DNA of 64,000 bases from Bacillota bacterium (GTDB lineage: Bacteria > Bacillota > Clostridia > Christensenellales > SZUA-584), in contig JAEWTW010000019.1 in NCBI GenBank assembly GCA_023397655.1, forward strand, positions 62,001 through 126,000, read 5' to 3'. Every line of letters starts with the position of its first letter. Position 1 is the stretch's first letter. Made by a program: the position numbers and the translations under genes. Below are positions 41,574 to 50,656 of the stretch, one piece after another. The notes under the pieces were generated by a model, which was given only the letters and a program-made list of their open reading frames with translations, was not told the origin of the DNA and ran no database searches.

Positions 41574-42404
41574 TTACTGCTCGCAGCACAGCGCGTCAAT
41601 CGCACACTGTGCCTGCTCGGCCGACACCGTTATGTTGTGGTTGTAAAATACGTTCTCGCAGAAATTACAGCCCTTGCCCTTCACGGTGTTGAGCGCGATC
41701 ATGCTGGGCCGGTCCGTCTGTGCCTGCGCCTTTTCAATGGCGGCGTGGATTTCCTCCACGCTGTGGCCGTCCACGCTCTGTGCATACCAGCCGAAGTCTT
41801 CAAACTTCTGCCGTATATCGCCGATGTCGCAGATGTCCTTCAGGTAGCCGTCCAGCTGCTTCTTGTTCCAGTCCACAAACGCGATCACGTTGTGCAGCTT
41901 GCGCTGAGCGGCGAACATTGCCCCCTCCCAGATCTGCCCTTCGTTGCATTCACCGTCGCCAATAACCAGATAGACCCGGTTCTTTTTGCCGTTCATCAGC
42001 AGCCCCTGCGCCACGCCCAGCGCGGTGGACATGCCCTGCCCGAGCGAACCGGTGGACATATCAACGCCCGGCGTCTTCCTCCGGTCGCAGTGGCTGGGCA
42101 GCCGCGTATGCGGCTTGTTCAGCGTCAGCAGCTCTTCCTTGGGGAAGTAGCCTTTCAGCGCCAGCGTCGCGTACAGCGCGGGGCCGGAATGGCCCTTGGA
42201 CAGCACGAACCAGTCGCGCTCCTCCCAGCCCGGGTTCTTCGGGTCGATGTTCATCACGTCGCCGTACAGCACGGCCAGCGCTTCCACGACGGACATCGCG
42301 CCGCCCAGATGCCCCACACCGATGGACTCGATTGCCCGGATGGTCTCGATGCGTATCTGTTTGGCAGACTCTTTGAGTTCCTCAGCCTTTTGTGTTGACA
42401 GCAT
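41574..42404 (-). CDS. Transketolase, N-terminal subunit
   Basis: 276 residues. The thiamine diphosphate site is visible: GHLGGAMSVVEAL near 30, SKGHSGPALYATLAL near 68, TGSLGQGMSTALG near 110 and the GDGECNEGQIWE motif for magnesium near 142. GGAGG precedes ATG 42404. With the next gene it forms one enzyme that moves two-carbon ketol groups between sugar phosphates. Its place here may supply an intermediate or reflect the full operon's growth on a sugar-derived substrate. That is an inference. Confidence 0.93.
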   Translation of the reverse strand: MLSTQKAEELKESAKQIRIETIRAIESIGVGHLGGAMSVVEALAVLYGDVMNIDPKNPGWEERDWFVLSKGHSGPALYATLALKGYFPKEELLTLNKPHTRLPSHCDRRKTPGVDMSTGSLGQGMSTALGVAQGLLMNGKKNRVYLVIGDGECNEGQIWEGAMFAAQRKLHNVIAFVDWNKKQLDGYLKDICDIGDIRQKFEDFGWYAQSVDGHSVEEIHAAIEKAQAQTDRPSMIALNTVKGKGCNFCENVFYNHNITVSAEQAQCAIDALCCEQ

Positions 42405-42558
42405 GAAGCTGCACCTCCTGTCTTTTCGTAAAAAACATTTATTAATTGATAATTGAGTACACGAACAAAGCCGGGACTGCCTGTCATCCCCGCGAATGCG
42501 CGGAGCCGACTTGCCTCTCCCCAAATGCGTTACACCGCCGTTTCGCCGCGCCGGGGTT

Positions 42559-43863
42559 TCAATCCCTGTACGCGCAGCAGAACCGCTTCTCGTATTCCTC
42601 TTTCAAACTGTCCTGAAAATTCGGGTGCGCGATGCGTATCAGCGCCGCGGCCCGCTCGCGCAGCGTACGGCCCTTGAGCTCCGCGATGCCGAATTCCGTC
42701 ACGATAGTGTTCACATCGGCGCGGTGCGTGGTGACCGTTGCGCCCGTGTCCAGCAGCGGCACGATCTTGCTTATCTTCCCACCCGCCGCCGTGGACGGCA
42801 TCGCGATGATGGAGCGCCCCCCGCGCGACAAGTTGGCTCCGCGCACAAAGTCCGTCTGCCCGCCCACCGCGCTGATCTGCTTAAGTCCAATGGATTCGCT
42901 CGCCACCTGCCCCATCAGGTCCACCTGCACGCAGGCGTTGATGGACATCATATTGTCGTTCTGCGCGATGACGTACGGGTTGTTCACGTAGTCCACCGTA
43001 TACATGCGCACATCCTGATTGTTGTTCACAAAGTCGTACAGCCGCCGCGTACCCATCAGGAACGTGACGACGCAATAGCCCTTGTGCAGCGTCTTTTTGC
43101 TGTTGTTGATCACGCCGCGCTCCATCAGGTGCATCACGCCGTCGGATATCATCTCGGAGTGGATGCCGAGGTCGTTCTTGTCCGTCAGCGCCGCCAGCAC
43201 CGCGTCGGGCAGTGAGCCGATGCCCAGCTGCAGCGTCGCGCCATCCTTCACGAGGCTTGCGCAATGCGCGCCGATCGCCTTTTCCACGTCCGTCAGCTGC
43301 GGCGGACAGAGCTCGATCAGCGGACGGTCCACCGGCACGAACCAGTCGATGTCCTTGACATGGAGCTGGCTTTCCCCGGCTGTGCGGGGCATGTTGGGGT
43401 TCACTTCGGCGATCACCAGCTTTGCGGACTGCACCGCCGCCCGGGTATAATCCACCGATACGCCAAGGCTGCAGAAGCCGTCCATGGGCGGCGAAACCTG
43501 TATGCAGGCCACGTCCGCCGGCAGATAGCCATCGGTAAAAAGCGACGGTATGTCGGAGAAGTGGCAGGGCGTGAAGTCGCCCCGGCCGCCGTTCACCGCG
43601 TCCCGCGTAGCTGCGCCCACAAACAGCGCGTTGTGACGGAAGTGCGCTTCCATACCCGGCTTCGCGTAATCACCCTTGCCCATGCAGACCATGTGCACGA
43701 TTTCCACATCGCGGTAGCTGTCCTTTGCGCGCACCATGGCGTCCGCAATCTCTGAGGGTTCGGCAACGGCATGGCCGAACACCACCCGGTCGCCCGACTT
43801 AATGTGCTTTACCGCCTCGTCCGCCGTGGTCTGTTTGTCTCTGAAATGATTCTCCCAGCCCAT
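42559..43863 (-). CDS. abfT: 4-Hydroxybutyrate CoA-transferase
   Basis: 434 residues, the length of clostridial AbfT/Cat2. It carries the catalytic Glu in GIHSEMISDG near 238 and family features LQLGIGSLPDAVL near 217 and a late GGQTDFVRGA. It moves CoA from acetyl-CoA (or butyryl-CoA) to 4-hydroxybutyrate. The adjoining dehydratase, transcribed first, supports this substrate. AGGAGG precedes ATG 43863. Confidence 0.9.
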   Translation of the reverse strand: MGWENHFRDKQTTADEAVKHIKSGDRVVFGHAVAEPSEIADAMVRAKDSYRDVEIVHMVCMGKGDYAKPGMEAHFRHNALFVGAATRDAVNGGRGDFTPCHFSDIPSLFTDGYLPADVACIQVSPPMDGFCSLGVSVDYTRAAVQSAKLVIAEVNPNMPRTAGESQLHVKDIDWFVPVDRPLIELCPPQLTDVEKAIGAHCASLVKDGATLQLGIGSLPDAVLAALTDKNDLGIHSEMISDGVMHLMERGVINNSKKTLHKGYCVVTFLMGTRRLYDFVNNNQDVRMYTVDYVNNPYVIAQNDNMMSINACVQVDLMGQVASESIGLKQISAVGGQTDFVRGANLSRGGRSIIAMPSTAAGGKISKIVPLLDTGATVTTHRADVNTIVTEFGIAELKGRTLRERAAALIRIAHPNFQDSLKEEYEKRFCCAYRD

Positions 43864-43875
43864 GCCGCCCTCCTG

Positions 43876-45324
43876 TTATTCTTTGATGCCGGCGATCTCC
43901 TTCGCCAGTTGTTTTTTCCCTTCCACATTGCCCTGCCGCGCGATCATCACGCGCTGCGCCTGCGGCGACCCTGCGCCATGCATCGACTCGGTGCGGTAGC
44001 CCACCGCCGCCGTGCCGAGCGTGATGTTCTCGATCAGCCGCAGCACGCGCATGCGGCTCTCAGTGGATACGCCCGCCACGCCTTTGAGGTACTTATCGAT
44101 ATACGGCCCGATCTTGGAATCGCGCATATCCGCTGCCGACGGCATCGTCACCATCAGGCCGCCCGCAATGTCCTCCGCCAGCCGCGCAATCTCGTACGGA
44201 AAGCGCGTCACGTTCTGCTTGCACACGTTGGCCAGCAGCAGGTCTATCTGGTAGTTGCCCGCCTTGGTGGGGCAGCCCTCGCACGAGCACGCGATGCCGC
44301 AGCTGTACAGCGTCTCGTTGAGGTGTGTCATCTCAATCAGCTTATCCTTGATATGGCTCGCCTTGGGCACGCCGTTGTAGTCCGCCGCCAGCGCCGCCGC
44401 GCCGATCAGCACGTCGCCCACGCCCACCTTGCAGCCGCCGTAGCTCTGGCGGTGGTAGCCTGCAAAGCGCTCCACCAGCATACCGGCAAATGCCGTCTCG
44501 CCGTTGAGGAATATGCGGTCGCTGGGCACAAACACATCGTCGAATATCACCAGCGTCTCATGCCCGCCGAAGTTCTTGTTGCCGAGGTCGATGTCCGCCT
44601 CTTCCTCCAGCTTGCGGGTGTCGCACGACTGCCGCCCATACACCATGAATATGCCTTTGGCGTCCGTGGGCAGCGCGAACGATATCGCGTAATCCTTATC
44701 CTCCGGCTTTAAGGCCTGCGTGGGCATCACAATCACCTCGTGCGAGTTGATCATGCCCGTCTGGTGCACCTTTGCCCCGCGCACCACCACGCCGTCCGGC
44801 CGCCGCTCCACCACGCGCAGATACAGATCCGGGTCTTCCTGCTGCCCCGGCGCCAGCCCGCGGTCGCCCTTGGGGTCGGTCATCGCGCCGTCCACCGTGT
44901 AGTCCTTGCGCTGCACCATCGTCCAGTATGTCTTGAAGTTTTCGAAGTAGTTGGTGCCGCACGCCTCGTCGATCTCATACGTGGTGCTGTAGAGCGCATT
45001 AGCCGCGTCCAGACCCACGCAGCGCTGGAAGCACGCCGCCGTCTTCTGGCCCAGCAGCCGCTGCATCTTCACCTTCTTCACGAGATCTTCGGTGCTCTGG
45101 TGCAGGTGCGTGAAGCGGTTGATCTTCTCGCCGGTCAGGCTGGACGTCGCCGTCATCAGATCCTCGTGCTCCGGCAGCTCCGCCAGCGCATACGTCTGCG
45201 CCACAGAGTTCATCGAAGGGCGGATCATCGGGTGGTCCACCGTGTTCTCCACCTTCTCGCCCAGCAGATATACCTCCAAGTTTAAAGCCCGAAGGCTTTG
45301 CTCGTATTCGTCTCTCGTCATCAT
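43876..45324 (-). CDS. abfD: 4-Hydroxybutyryl-CoA dehydratase
   Basis: 482 residues, with the family's flavin and iron-sulfur enzyme features. The four cluster ligands of the clostridial enzyme are in place: Cys98 and Cys102 (in CFQRC), His291 and Cys298 (in HRQSYGGC), one residue lower than the published numbering 99, 103, 292 and 299. It removes water from 4-hydroxybutyryl-CoA to give crotonyl-CoA and may also carry vinylacetyl-CoA isomerase activity. ATG 45324 (or the next ATG) follows AAGGGGG. The oxygen-sensitive cluster marks the host as an anaerobe. Confidence 0.95.
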   Translation of the reverse strand: MMTRDEYEQSLRALNLEVYLLGEKVENTVDHPMIRPSMNSVAQTYALAELPEHEDLMTATSSLTGEKINRFTHLHQSTEDLVKKVKMQRLLGQKTAACFQRCVGLDAANALYSTTYEIDEACGTNYFENFKTYWTMVQRKDYTVDGAMTDPKGDRGLAPGQQEDPDLYLRVVERRPDGVVVRGAKVHQTGMINSHEVIVMPTQALKPEDKDYAISFALPTDAKGIFMVYGRQSCDTRKLEEEADIDLGNKNFGGHETLVIFDDVFVPSDRIFLNGETAFAGMLVERFAGYHRQSYGGCKVGVGDVLIGAAALAADYNGVPKASHIKDKLIEMTHLNETLYSCGIACSCEGCPTKAGNYQIDLLLANVCKQNVTRFPYEIARLAEDIAGGLMVTMPSAADMRDSKIGPYIDKYLKGVAGVSTESRMRVLRLIENITLGTAAVGYRTESMHGAGSPQAQRVMIARQGNVEGKKQLAKEIAGIKE

Positions 45325-45342
45325 AACTGTGTCCCCCTTTTC

Positions 45343-46458
45343 TCAGTACAGTTGTTTATAAATGCGCGCGATGGCCGTCTGGTCCATCGGTACGTAGCTG
45401 TTTACCAGCAGCCGCTGCTGCTTTTCGATCACGCTCGCCGCGAAGCTGTCCGTCTCCTCCGGCTTCATGCCGTAATCGCGGAGCGGCTTGCGCGAGATGA
45501 TGGCACCGAGCCGTCTGGACAGTGCGTCGAACACGCGCGCGTCGTCGTTTTCATCCAGCAGACCGCCCAGCAGCGTGCACAGCTTCTGTATGCGCCCGCC
45601 GGGATTGGCCATATAATACGCGTTAAACACCGCCGTCAAAAACTCATAGTTGGATTCGCCGTGCGCCACGTGGTAAGCCGCGCCCAGCGGATACGACATC
45701 GCATGCACCGCGCCCACGCCCGTGTTGCCGAAGGCGATACCGGCATAGTTGCTGGCGATGAGGTATTCGGACAGATCCTCCAGCCGCGCGTCCGGGCCGT
45801 TCTCTATGATGCGCGCGTAACCCTTCATGATCATCTCAATGGCGCTGCGCGCGAATATTTCCGTATAAGGATTGGACTTGGGCGACACCATCGATTCCAT
45901 CGCGTGGATCAGCGCGTCAATGGAGCTGAACACGAAGAATTTGTACGGGAGTTTGGTGAGCAGCTGCGGTATCAGCACCGCTTCGTCCGCCAGCAGGTTG
46001 TCGTCCGCGAGCCCCAGCTTGGTATGCTTCTGCTTGAGCTCCGCGATGGAGATGTTGGTCACCTCGCTGCCTGTGCCGCATGTCGTAGGCACGATCACCA
46101 GCCTTTTCTTGCGCACCGGCGGGACGGACTTGTCGAACAGCATCTCCGCCTTGGGAGCGCGCTTCAAGGCAAACAGCTTGGCGATATCAATCACCGTGCC
46201 GCCGCCCACCGCGATTACGCGGTTGTAGGTGTCGGGCGCATCTGCCATCATGGCGTCGATCATCTCGTCCGTCGGTTCGCCCGTGCCGTATTTCTCCTGA
46301 AACAGCCACGCGCATTTCAGGTTCAGGTGCGCCATGTAGTCGTCGTAAAGGAACCCCTGCGTAATCACCAGATCATCCGCCGAAAGAACAAACTCCTCCG
46401 CGAACGCGTCAAACGTATCGAACTGGTGCATCGTCGAGAACAGCTTTAATAACCTCAT
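45343..46458 (-). CDS. 4hbD: 4-Hydroxybutyrate dehydrogenase (iron-containing)
   Basis: 371 residues, matching clostridial 4-hydroxybutyrate dehydrogenase. The fold of the iron-containing alcohol dehydrogenases is seen in AVGGGTVIDIAK near 85, PTTCGTGSEVTNIS near 124 and the metal-binding His residues in DALIHAMES and GAVHAMSYPLGAAYHVAHG. It interconverts 4-hydroxybutyrate and succinate semialdehyde with NAD. It sits directly before abfD and abfT, which fixes the pathway. Confidence 0.92.
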   Translation of the reverse strand: MRLLKLFSTMHQFDTFDAFAEEFVLSADDLVITQGFLYDDYMAHLNLKCAWLFQEKYGTGEPTDEMIDAMMADAPDTYNRVIAVGGGTVIDIAKLFALKRAPKAEMLFDKSVPPVRKKRLVIVPTTCGTGSEVTNISIAELKQKHTKLGLADDNLLADEAVLIPQLLTKLPYKFFVFSSIDALIHAMESMVSPKSNPYTEIFARSAIEMIMKGYARIIENGPDARLEDLSEYLIASNYAGIAFGNTGVGAVHAMSYPLGAAYHVAHGESNYEFLTAVFNAYYMANPGGRIQKLCTLLGGLLDENDDARVFDALSRRLGAIISRKPLRDYGMKPEETDSFAASVIEKQQRLLVNSYVPMDQTAIARIYKQLY

Positions 46459-46487
46459 AAGCGTGAACCTTCCTTATGGCATTATTT

Positions 46488-47519
46488 TTATACTTTCAGT
46501 ACTGCTTTGATATGCTCGCCGCCCGCCTGTGAAAAGTCGATGGCTTTTTGTATGTCAGCCAGCGCGTACTCGTGTGTGAGCAGAGACTCCAGTTCGGTAT
46601 TGAGATCGCCCTTGCCCAGCACATCCACCGCGGCGGCGAAGCTGAGCTGCGAATGGATGCGGACGCCCAACACGTCCAGTTCCTTGGCGAATATCGCGCC
46701 GGTGTCCACCTCCGGCTTGCTGCGCGGTATGCCCACCACGATCACGCGGCCCACGATCTTGGCAGCCCTGGTCATCAGCGCCGCGCCCGGCATCGTACCG
46801 GACGACTCGAACACCACGTCGTAGCCCTCGCCATTCGTCTTGGCCATCAGCTCCTCTTCGGAGCCCGGCACCAGCGGATCGGTCACCTCAAACCCCAGCG
46901 CCTGCGCGACGCCGATACGGTATTTGTTCGGCTCGCTGATCACCACGCGGGATGCACCCGCGTACCGCGCGACGATCGCGATCAGCAGCCCGATGGGGCC
47001 GCCGCCGATCACCAGCGCCGTCTCGCCCACGGCCAGCCGGCTGCGCCGCACGTCATGCACGGCCACCGCCAGCGGCTCCGTCAGAGCGGCCAGACGAAAG
47101 CTCACGCCCTCGGGTATTTTGTATACCTTCTTCAGCGGCACCTTCACGTATTCGGCAAAGCACCCGTCGATGTGGATGCCGAGTATGCGCAGCTGTCGGC
47201 ACACATTGTCGCGCCCCTGCACACAGGTGTCGCACACGCCGCACGAGGTGTACGGCTGCACCACCACACGGTCGCCCGGCTGGAAACGGCCTGCGCCATC
47301 CTCCCCCACCTCGGCGATCTCACCGGCAAATTCGTGGCCCATGATCACCGGCTTTATCGCGGTGGCATGGTGCCCGTTATAAACGTGCAGGTCGCTGCCG
47401 CAGATGCCCGCATATTTCACGCGCACCAACGCATCCCCATGCCCGATCTCAGGTACCGGCCTGTCTTCAACGGATACTTTTTTCCAGTCCCTCAGCCATG
47501 CTGCTTTCATTGTACTCAT
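46488..47519 (-). CDS. Zinc-dependent alcohol dehydrogenase (MDR)
   Basis: 343 residues. Catalytic zinc ligands are in CGSDLHVYNGHH and GHEFAGE, and the structural zinc site is CGVCDTCVQGRDNVC near 98-112. The NAD site is ALVIGGGPIGLLIAI near 170. The group includes sorbitol, threonine and butanediol-type dehydrogenases. The true substrate is not known. It lies between the GntR regulator and 4hbD, so it may make or use an alcohol related to the 4-hydroxybutyrate route. Confidence 0.88.
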   Translation of the reverse strand: MSTMKAAWLRDWKKVSVEDRPVPEIGHGDALVRVKYAGICGSDLHVYNGHHATAIKPVIMGHEFAGEIAEVGEDGAGRFQPGDRVVVQPYTSCGVCDTCVQGRDNVCRQLRILGIHIDGCFAEYVKVPLKKVYKIPEGVSFRLAALTEPLAVAVHDVRRSRLAVGETALVIGGGPIGLLIAIVARYAGASRVVISEPNKYRIGVAQALGFEVTDPLVPGSEEELMAKTNGEGYDVVFESSGTMPGAALMTRAAKIVGRVIVVGIPRSKPEVDTGAIFAKELDVLGVRIHSQLSFAAAVDVLGKGDLNTELESLLTHEYALADIQKAIDFSQAGGEHIKAVLKV

Positions 47520-47521
47520 TG

Positions 47522-48250
47522 TCAGTGCCTGCCCTCTTTGGCGATAGCCGCGATGTCGCTCATGTTCAGATGAAGCGTCCTGTACTTTTCCAGATCCAGC
47601 TTGTAGAAGCCGGCCAGATGCGAATAGATCAGGCTGATAACGCCCTCCGTATCGCGCTTTAAAAGCCGGTCGATGATATCATAATGATCATGCAGGCTCC
47701 TGACCCTGTCCTCCGTTTTACGGTCGGTCGTGCACAGCAGCAGCTTGACCTTGAGATACAGATCCCTTTGCATGTCAATCAAAAACGGATTCCCGCCGAT
47801 AGCGGCCAGCATCATGTGAAAATCGCAGTCAAAGTTGACCGCGGCCATGATGTTGCCCGACTGCGCTTCGCTGAGGCTGTTGTCCGTCAGCTCCCGAAGG
47901 CGCATAAAGTCGGCATTGCTGCCGTTGATGATGGCCAGCTGCGCTGCGATGGTGTCCAGCATCACGCGGGCAAACCCCAGATCCTTGATCGTCTGCTCGG
48001 TGAACGTGATCACCTCGGCGAACCGCTTGGGATAGATCCTGATAACCCCGGCGCTCGCGAGCCGGCGCAGCGCTTCACGTATGGGCGTGCGGCTGATGCC
48101 CAGCTTCTCCGCAATCATCGTTTCGGGCACGCGTTCCCCGCACTTGATCTGATTTGTCAGCATCATGTTCAGCACGTAATCATATACGCACCCCACCAGA
48201 CTGTCCTTGTTTTCCAATGTTTCTGTCTTCTCCGCTGCCAATAATTTCAC
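47522..48250 (-). CDS. GntR family regulator (FadR/FCD subgroup)
   Basis: 242 residues. The N-terminal winged helix (ERVPETMIAEKLGISRTPIR near 38-57) is followed by an all-helical FCD ligand domain, with Asp/His residues (FDCDFHMMLAAIGGNPF and SLHDHYDIIDRLL) that usually bind a metal and a small acid. It heads the operon and probably controls it in response to a carboxylic acid. The start is GTG 48250. A palindromic GTATAC site lies 200 bases upstream. Confidence 0.9.
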   Translation of the reverse strand: MKLLAAEKTETLENKDSLVGCVYDYVLNMMLTNQIKCGERVPETMIAEKLGISRTPIREALRRLASAGVIRIYPKRFAEVITFTEQTIKDLGFARVMLDTIAAQLAIINGSNADFMRLRELTDNSLSEAQSGNIMAAVNFDCDFHMMLAAIGGNPFLIDMQRDLYLKVKLLLCTTDRKTEDRVRSLHDHYDIIDRLLKRDTEGVISLIYSHLAGFYKLDLEKYRTLHLNMSDIAAIAKEGRH

Positions 48251-48731
48251 CGCCCGTCAGCATACAATGCTGTATTTTGCTATGTCAGTTGACCTGCCGA
48301 AACACCCTGCCATAACGGCTGCATGCCTGCGTCTATGTCCATTAATCCTTGCCTGAAACCTGTCGCCCCGGCAAAAGCCAGGCTTGCGTGCCGTTATCAT
48401 TTTCAAAGTGTTCTGGATATCCCCTGATTGTGTACATTGAAATAAAAGTGTATACAATTTATATTTTTAGTATACACTCAGTGCGCCGGATGTCAAGAGG
48501 CTATTTTAATGTCACATGTTATTCTGCCTGAATATGCTGCACTGTTATTTTATCATTTTTTCCAGCCGTATTCCAGTTATTTTATCCATCCTTTAGGCTG
48601 CATTAAAACGTGATAAAGCTTGATCAGCTGATTTGATAAAACCTATTCCCGCCCTTGCTGAGCGCATCAAAAAGAACGGTGTGCTGTAACCGTTCCCTGT
48701 GAAAGCTCACTCTCGATTAAACACGGTTGCT
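48251..48731. other. Intergenic control region of the 4HB operon
   Basis: About 480 bases without a gene. It holds the GTATAC-type sites at 48431-48478. The rest is AT-rich leader and the space after the C45 gene. No clear terminator was seen for the latter. Confidence 0.5.
48431..48478 (-). promoter_or_regulatory. Probable GntR operator sites
   Basis: AGTGTATAC (48447-48455) and GTATACACT (48470-48478) are a perfect inverted pair. Each contains GTATAC, the core of many FadR-subgroup sites. A further TGTACA stands at 48431-48436. They lie upstream of the gntR gene and its operon. Confidence 0.5.
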
Positions 48732-50408
48732 TTACAGATAATTCGGCAGCGTGGTTTTTACCCATTCGTCCGCGAAATAGCCGTAATGGCTCTCCGCTGC
48801 GCACTCTTTCAGGTCAAACACCGACACGCAGCCCTCGATACGGAGCGCCCGCCCGTCACGGCTTTTCGGCTTGCGCTGATAATAAGCAGGGTATGCGCCG
48901 TAAGGCGCAAGGAAATCCGCCAGACGCCTTGCGGCCGCGAAATTGATGCTGCCGTCCTTTATCAGCGCCTTGCTGATCTCGCTGCGCAGCGCGTCGTAGC
49001 GCCACTGTATGTCGTTGGCGTGGCCCAGTGTCAGCCGCGCCACCCAGCTGTCCATTGCGCACATGCGCATCTGGGGCATCAGGAAATGGTTTCCTGTCAT
49101 GTGAACGCCGGTCAATGCGCGCAGCGGCGCAAAATACTGCGTGGATGGGCAGTTCTTCTCCTCCTGTGTCCGGTTGATGAAACCGTCCGGCTCCAGCACG
49201 TTGGCGTGCAGCGTAATATGCGGCGAATTCGATGCATTCCACGCTTGCCACAGATTGCGGTTAAACGAGAGATACTCCTGCGGAAGCGGATCACCGTACC
49301 AGCGCACCGCCGCGCCGTCCACGATGGGCGCTGCCGGATACCGCGCAAAGTAATCCGCGTCGGGCAGATACTGCCGCAGCGCAGGCGGCGGCATGTTCAT
49401 ATATTCCGTATGCGGCCACGACGCGCCCGCCTCCACGGTGCAGGCGGTGTCCTCTCCTCCGTCGGACAGCACATAGTTCCACGTGACGCCGCGCCTGACC
49501 GCTTTGATCACCGCGGCAGCTTCCCGCGCACTGCCGCCCCGCATCACGCACTCGCGCAGCAGCAGCAGCGAGTTCATCCCCATACGCTGCGGGTCGCAGT
49601 TGGCCGCGGGCGACATGTTGATGCCCCCGGCTACGCCGCGTTCGTTCATCGCGCTGAAGCAGCCGATGATGCCCGGCGCCGTCACGCTGACGTGCACATG
49701 GCCGCGTTCGCTTTCCCGTCCCAGCGGCCGGTGAATGATGTGAGCCACGTTGTTCTGCAGCACCGCGCCGGACGCGAACATGAAGTCCCGCGCGAAGTAG
49801 TGACCGCCGCCCGCTTGCGGCCCGAATACCGAAAATGCGTTGCACATCAGCTTGATATGGATGTCCTCCGCCTTGAGCAGCGGCGCCTGCTCGCGCAGCA
49901 TGCCGCCCGTATATAGCAGCGCCAGCAGCGTGTCAATGCCCGCGTTCAGCACGATCAGGCGCGATTTGGTGACCTTGGTATTGGGGTTGCTTTTGCGGCA
50001 GCCGTCAAGCAGCCCCGCCGCCTCATCGTGCACATGCGCGGGCAGAGACTGCCACGCGCTATGCGTCAGCTCTTCAACCAGCGCCACCAGCAGCTTCTGC
50101 AGCCAGGTGAACCGGTTCAGAAAGTCCAGCCCCATCTGGTCGAACACGATGTTGTCCGCAAAGCTGATCGCCATGTCGGCCACGGCCGGTTCAGCCAGCA
50201 GCCCCAGCAGATAGCCGCGCTCATACGATGTGCCCTCCAGATAATACGCGGCTTTCTTTTCGCCCGTGTCGTAGTTGGCCGCGGTCAGGTGCTTCGCCAT
50301 CAGACCCATGCCGCCCGACTGCGTGAACGCACGCTTCACCACACGGAAGCCGTCCGACGCGAACGCTTCCGACAGCCTTGCATACCGCTGTTCCATCTCG
50401 CCGCTCAC
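48732..50408 (-). CDS. C45 family autoproteolytic hydrolase/acyltransferase
   Basis: 558 residues. The nucleophile region KLMCNAFSVFG (Cys near 200) and the following ARDFMFASGAVLQNN and GINMSPAANCD segments fit the Ntn-type acyl-CoA:6-APA acyltransferase (C45) family. It would cut itself before the Cys to become active and then hydrolyse or transfer an amide. About 200 residues precede the nucleophile, so the precursor is long. GTG 50408, with AAGGAGG eight bases upstream, is preferred. The substrate is unknown. Confidence 0.82.
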   Translation of the reverse strand: MSGEMEQRYARLSEAFASDGFRVVKRAFTQSGGMGLMAKHLTAANYDTGEKKAAYYLEGTSYERGYLLGLLAEPAVADMAISFADNIVFDQMGLDFLNRFTWLQKLLVALVEELTHSAWQSLPAHVHDEAAGLLDGCRKSNPNTKVTKSRLIVLNAGIDTLLALLYTGGMLREQAPLLKAEDIHIKLMCNAFSVFGPQAGGGHYFARDFMFASGAVLQNNVAHIIHRPLGRESERGHVHVSVTAPGIIGCFSAMNERGVAGGINMSPAANCDPQRMGMNSLLLLRECVMRGGSAREAAAVIKAVRRGVTWNYVLSDGGEDTACTVEAGASWPHTEYMNMPPPALRQYLPDADYFARYPAAPIVDGAAVRWYGDPLPQEYLSFNRNLWQAWNASNSPHITLHANVLEPDGFINRTQEEKNCPSTQYFAPLRALTGVHMTGNHFLMPQMRMCAMDSWVARLTLGHANDIQWRYDALRSEISKALIKDGSINFAAARRLADFLAPYGAYPAYYQRKPKSRDGRALRIEGCVSVFDLKECAAESHYGYFADEWVKTTLPNYL

Positions 50409-50563
50409 CGTTCTGACCTCCTTAATCTTCAACAATTCAGCCGCTCTTCAACAATAAAAAATGCGCTCCTGCATTCGCCGGAGTAAAAATTCTGTCCGTC
50501 CGCCTTCGGTAAACGATATGCGGAGCCATTATTGATTATGTTTTTATTGGCGGGTGCAACGGC

Positions 50564-50615
50564 GGGCACAGCTGTTCGTTAGCATCATATTTCGCGCATG
50601 GCTGTGCCCATTTTT
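50564..50615 (+). other. Hairpin with T tract before gerB
   Basis: GGGCACAGC (50564-50572) pairs with GCTGTGCCC (50601-50609) across 28 bases, followed by ATTTTT. On the plus strand it looks like a terminator or leader attenuator, but no gene lies upstream on this strand. Confidence 0.45.
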
Positions 50616-50656
50616 GGGACAATAATTATTAAGTCAACTTGATGCGAGGAAACCGG

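Noticed and set aside
40120..41646. 508-residue plus-strand open frame
   Set aside because: Antisense shadow of the thiolase and transketolase genes. Low-complexity, His/Arg-rich, no ribosome site.
40585..42404. Split transketolase as a frameshifted gene
   Set aside because: Both halves have their own ribosome site and start, and split forms are a known normal variant.
48699..49916. 405-residue plus-strand open frame
   Set aside because: Antisense to the C45 hydrolase; Arg/His-rich and without domain or ribosome site.
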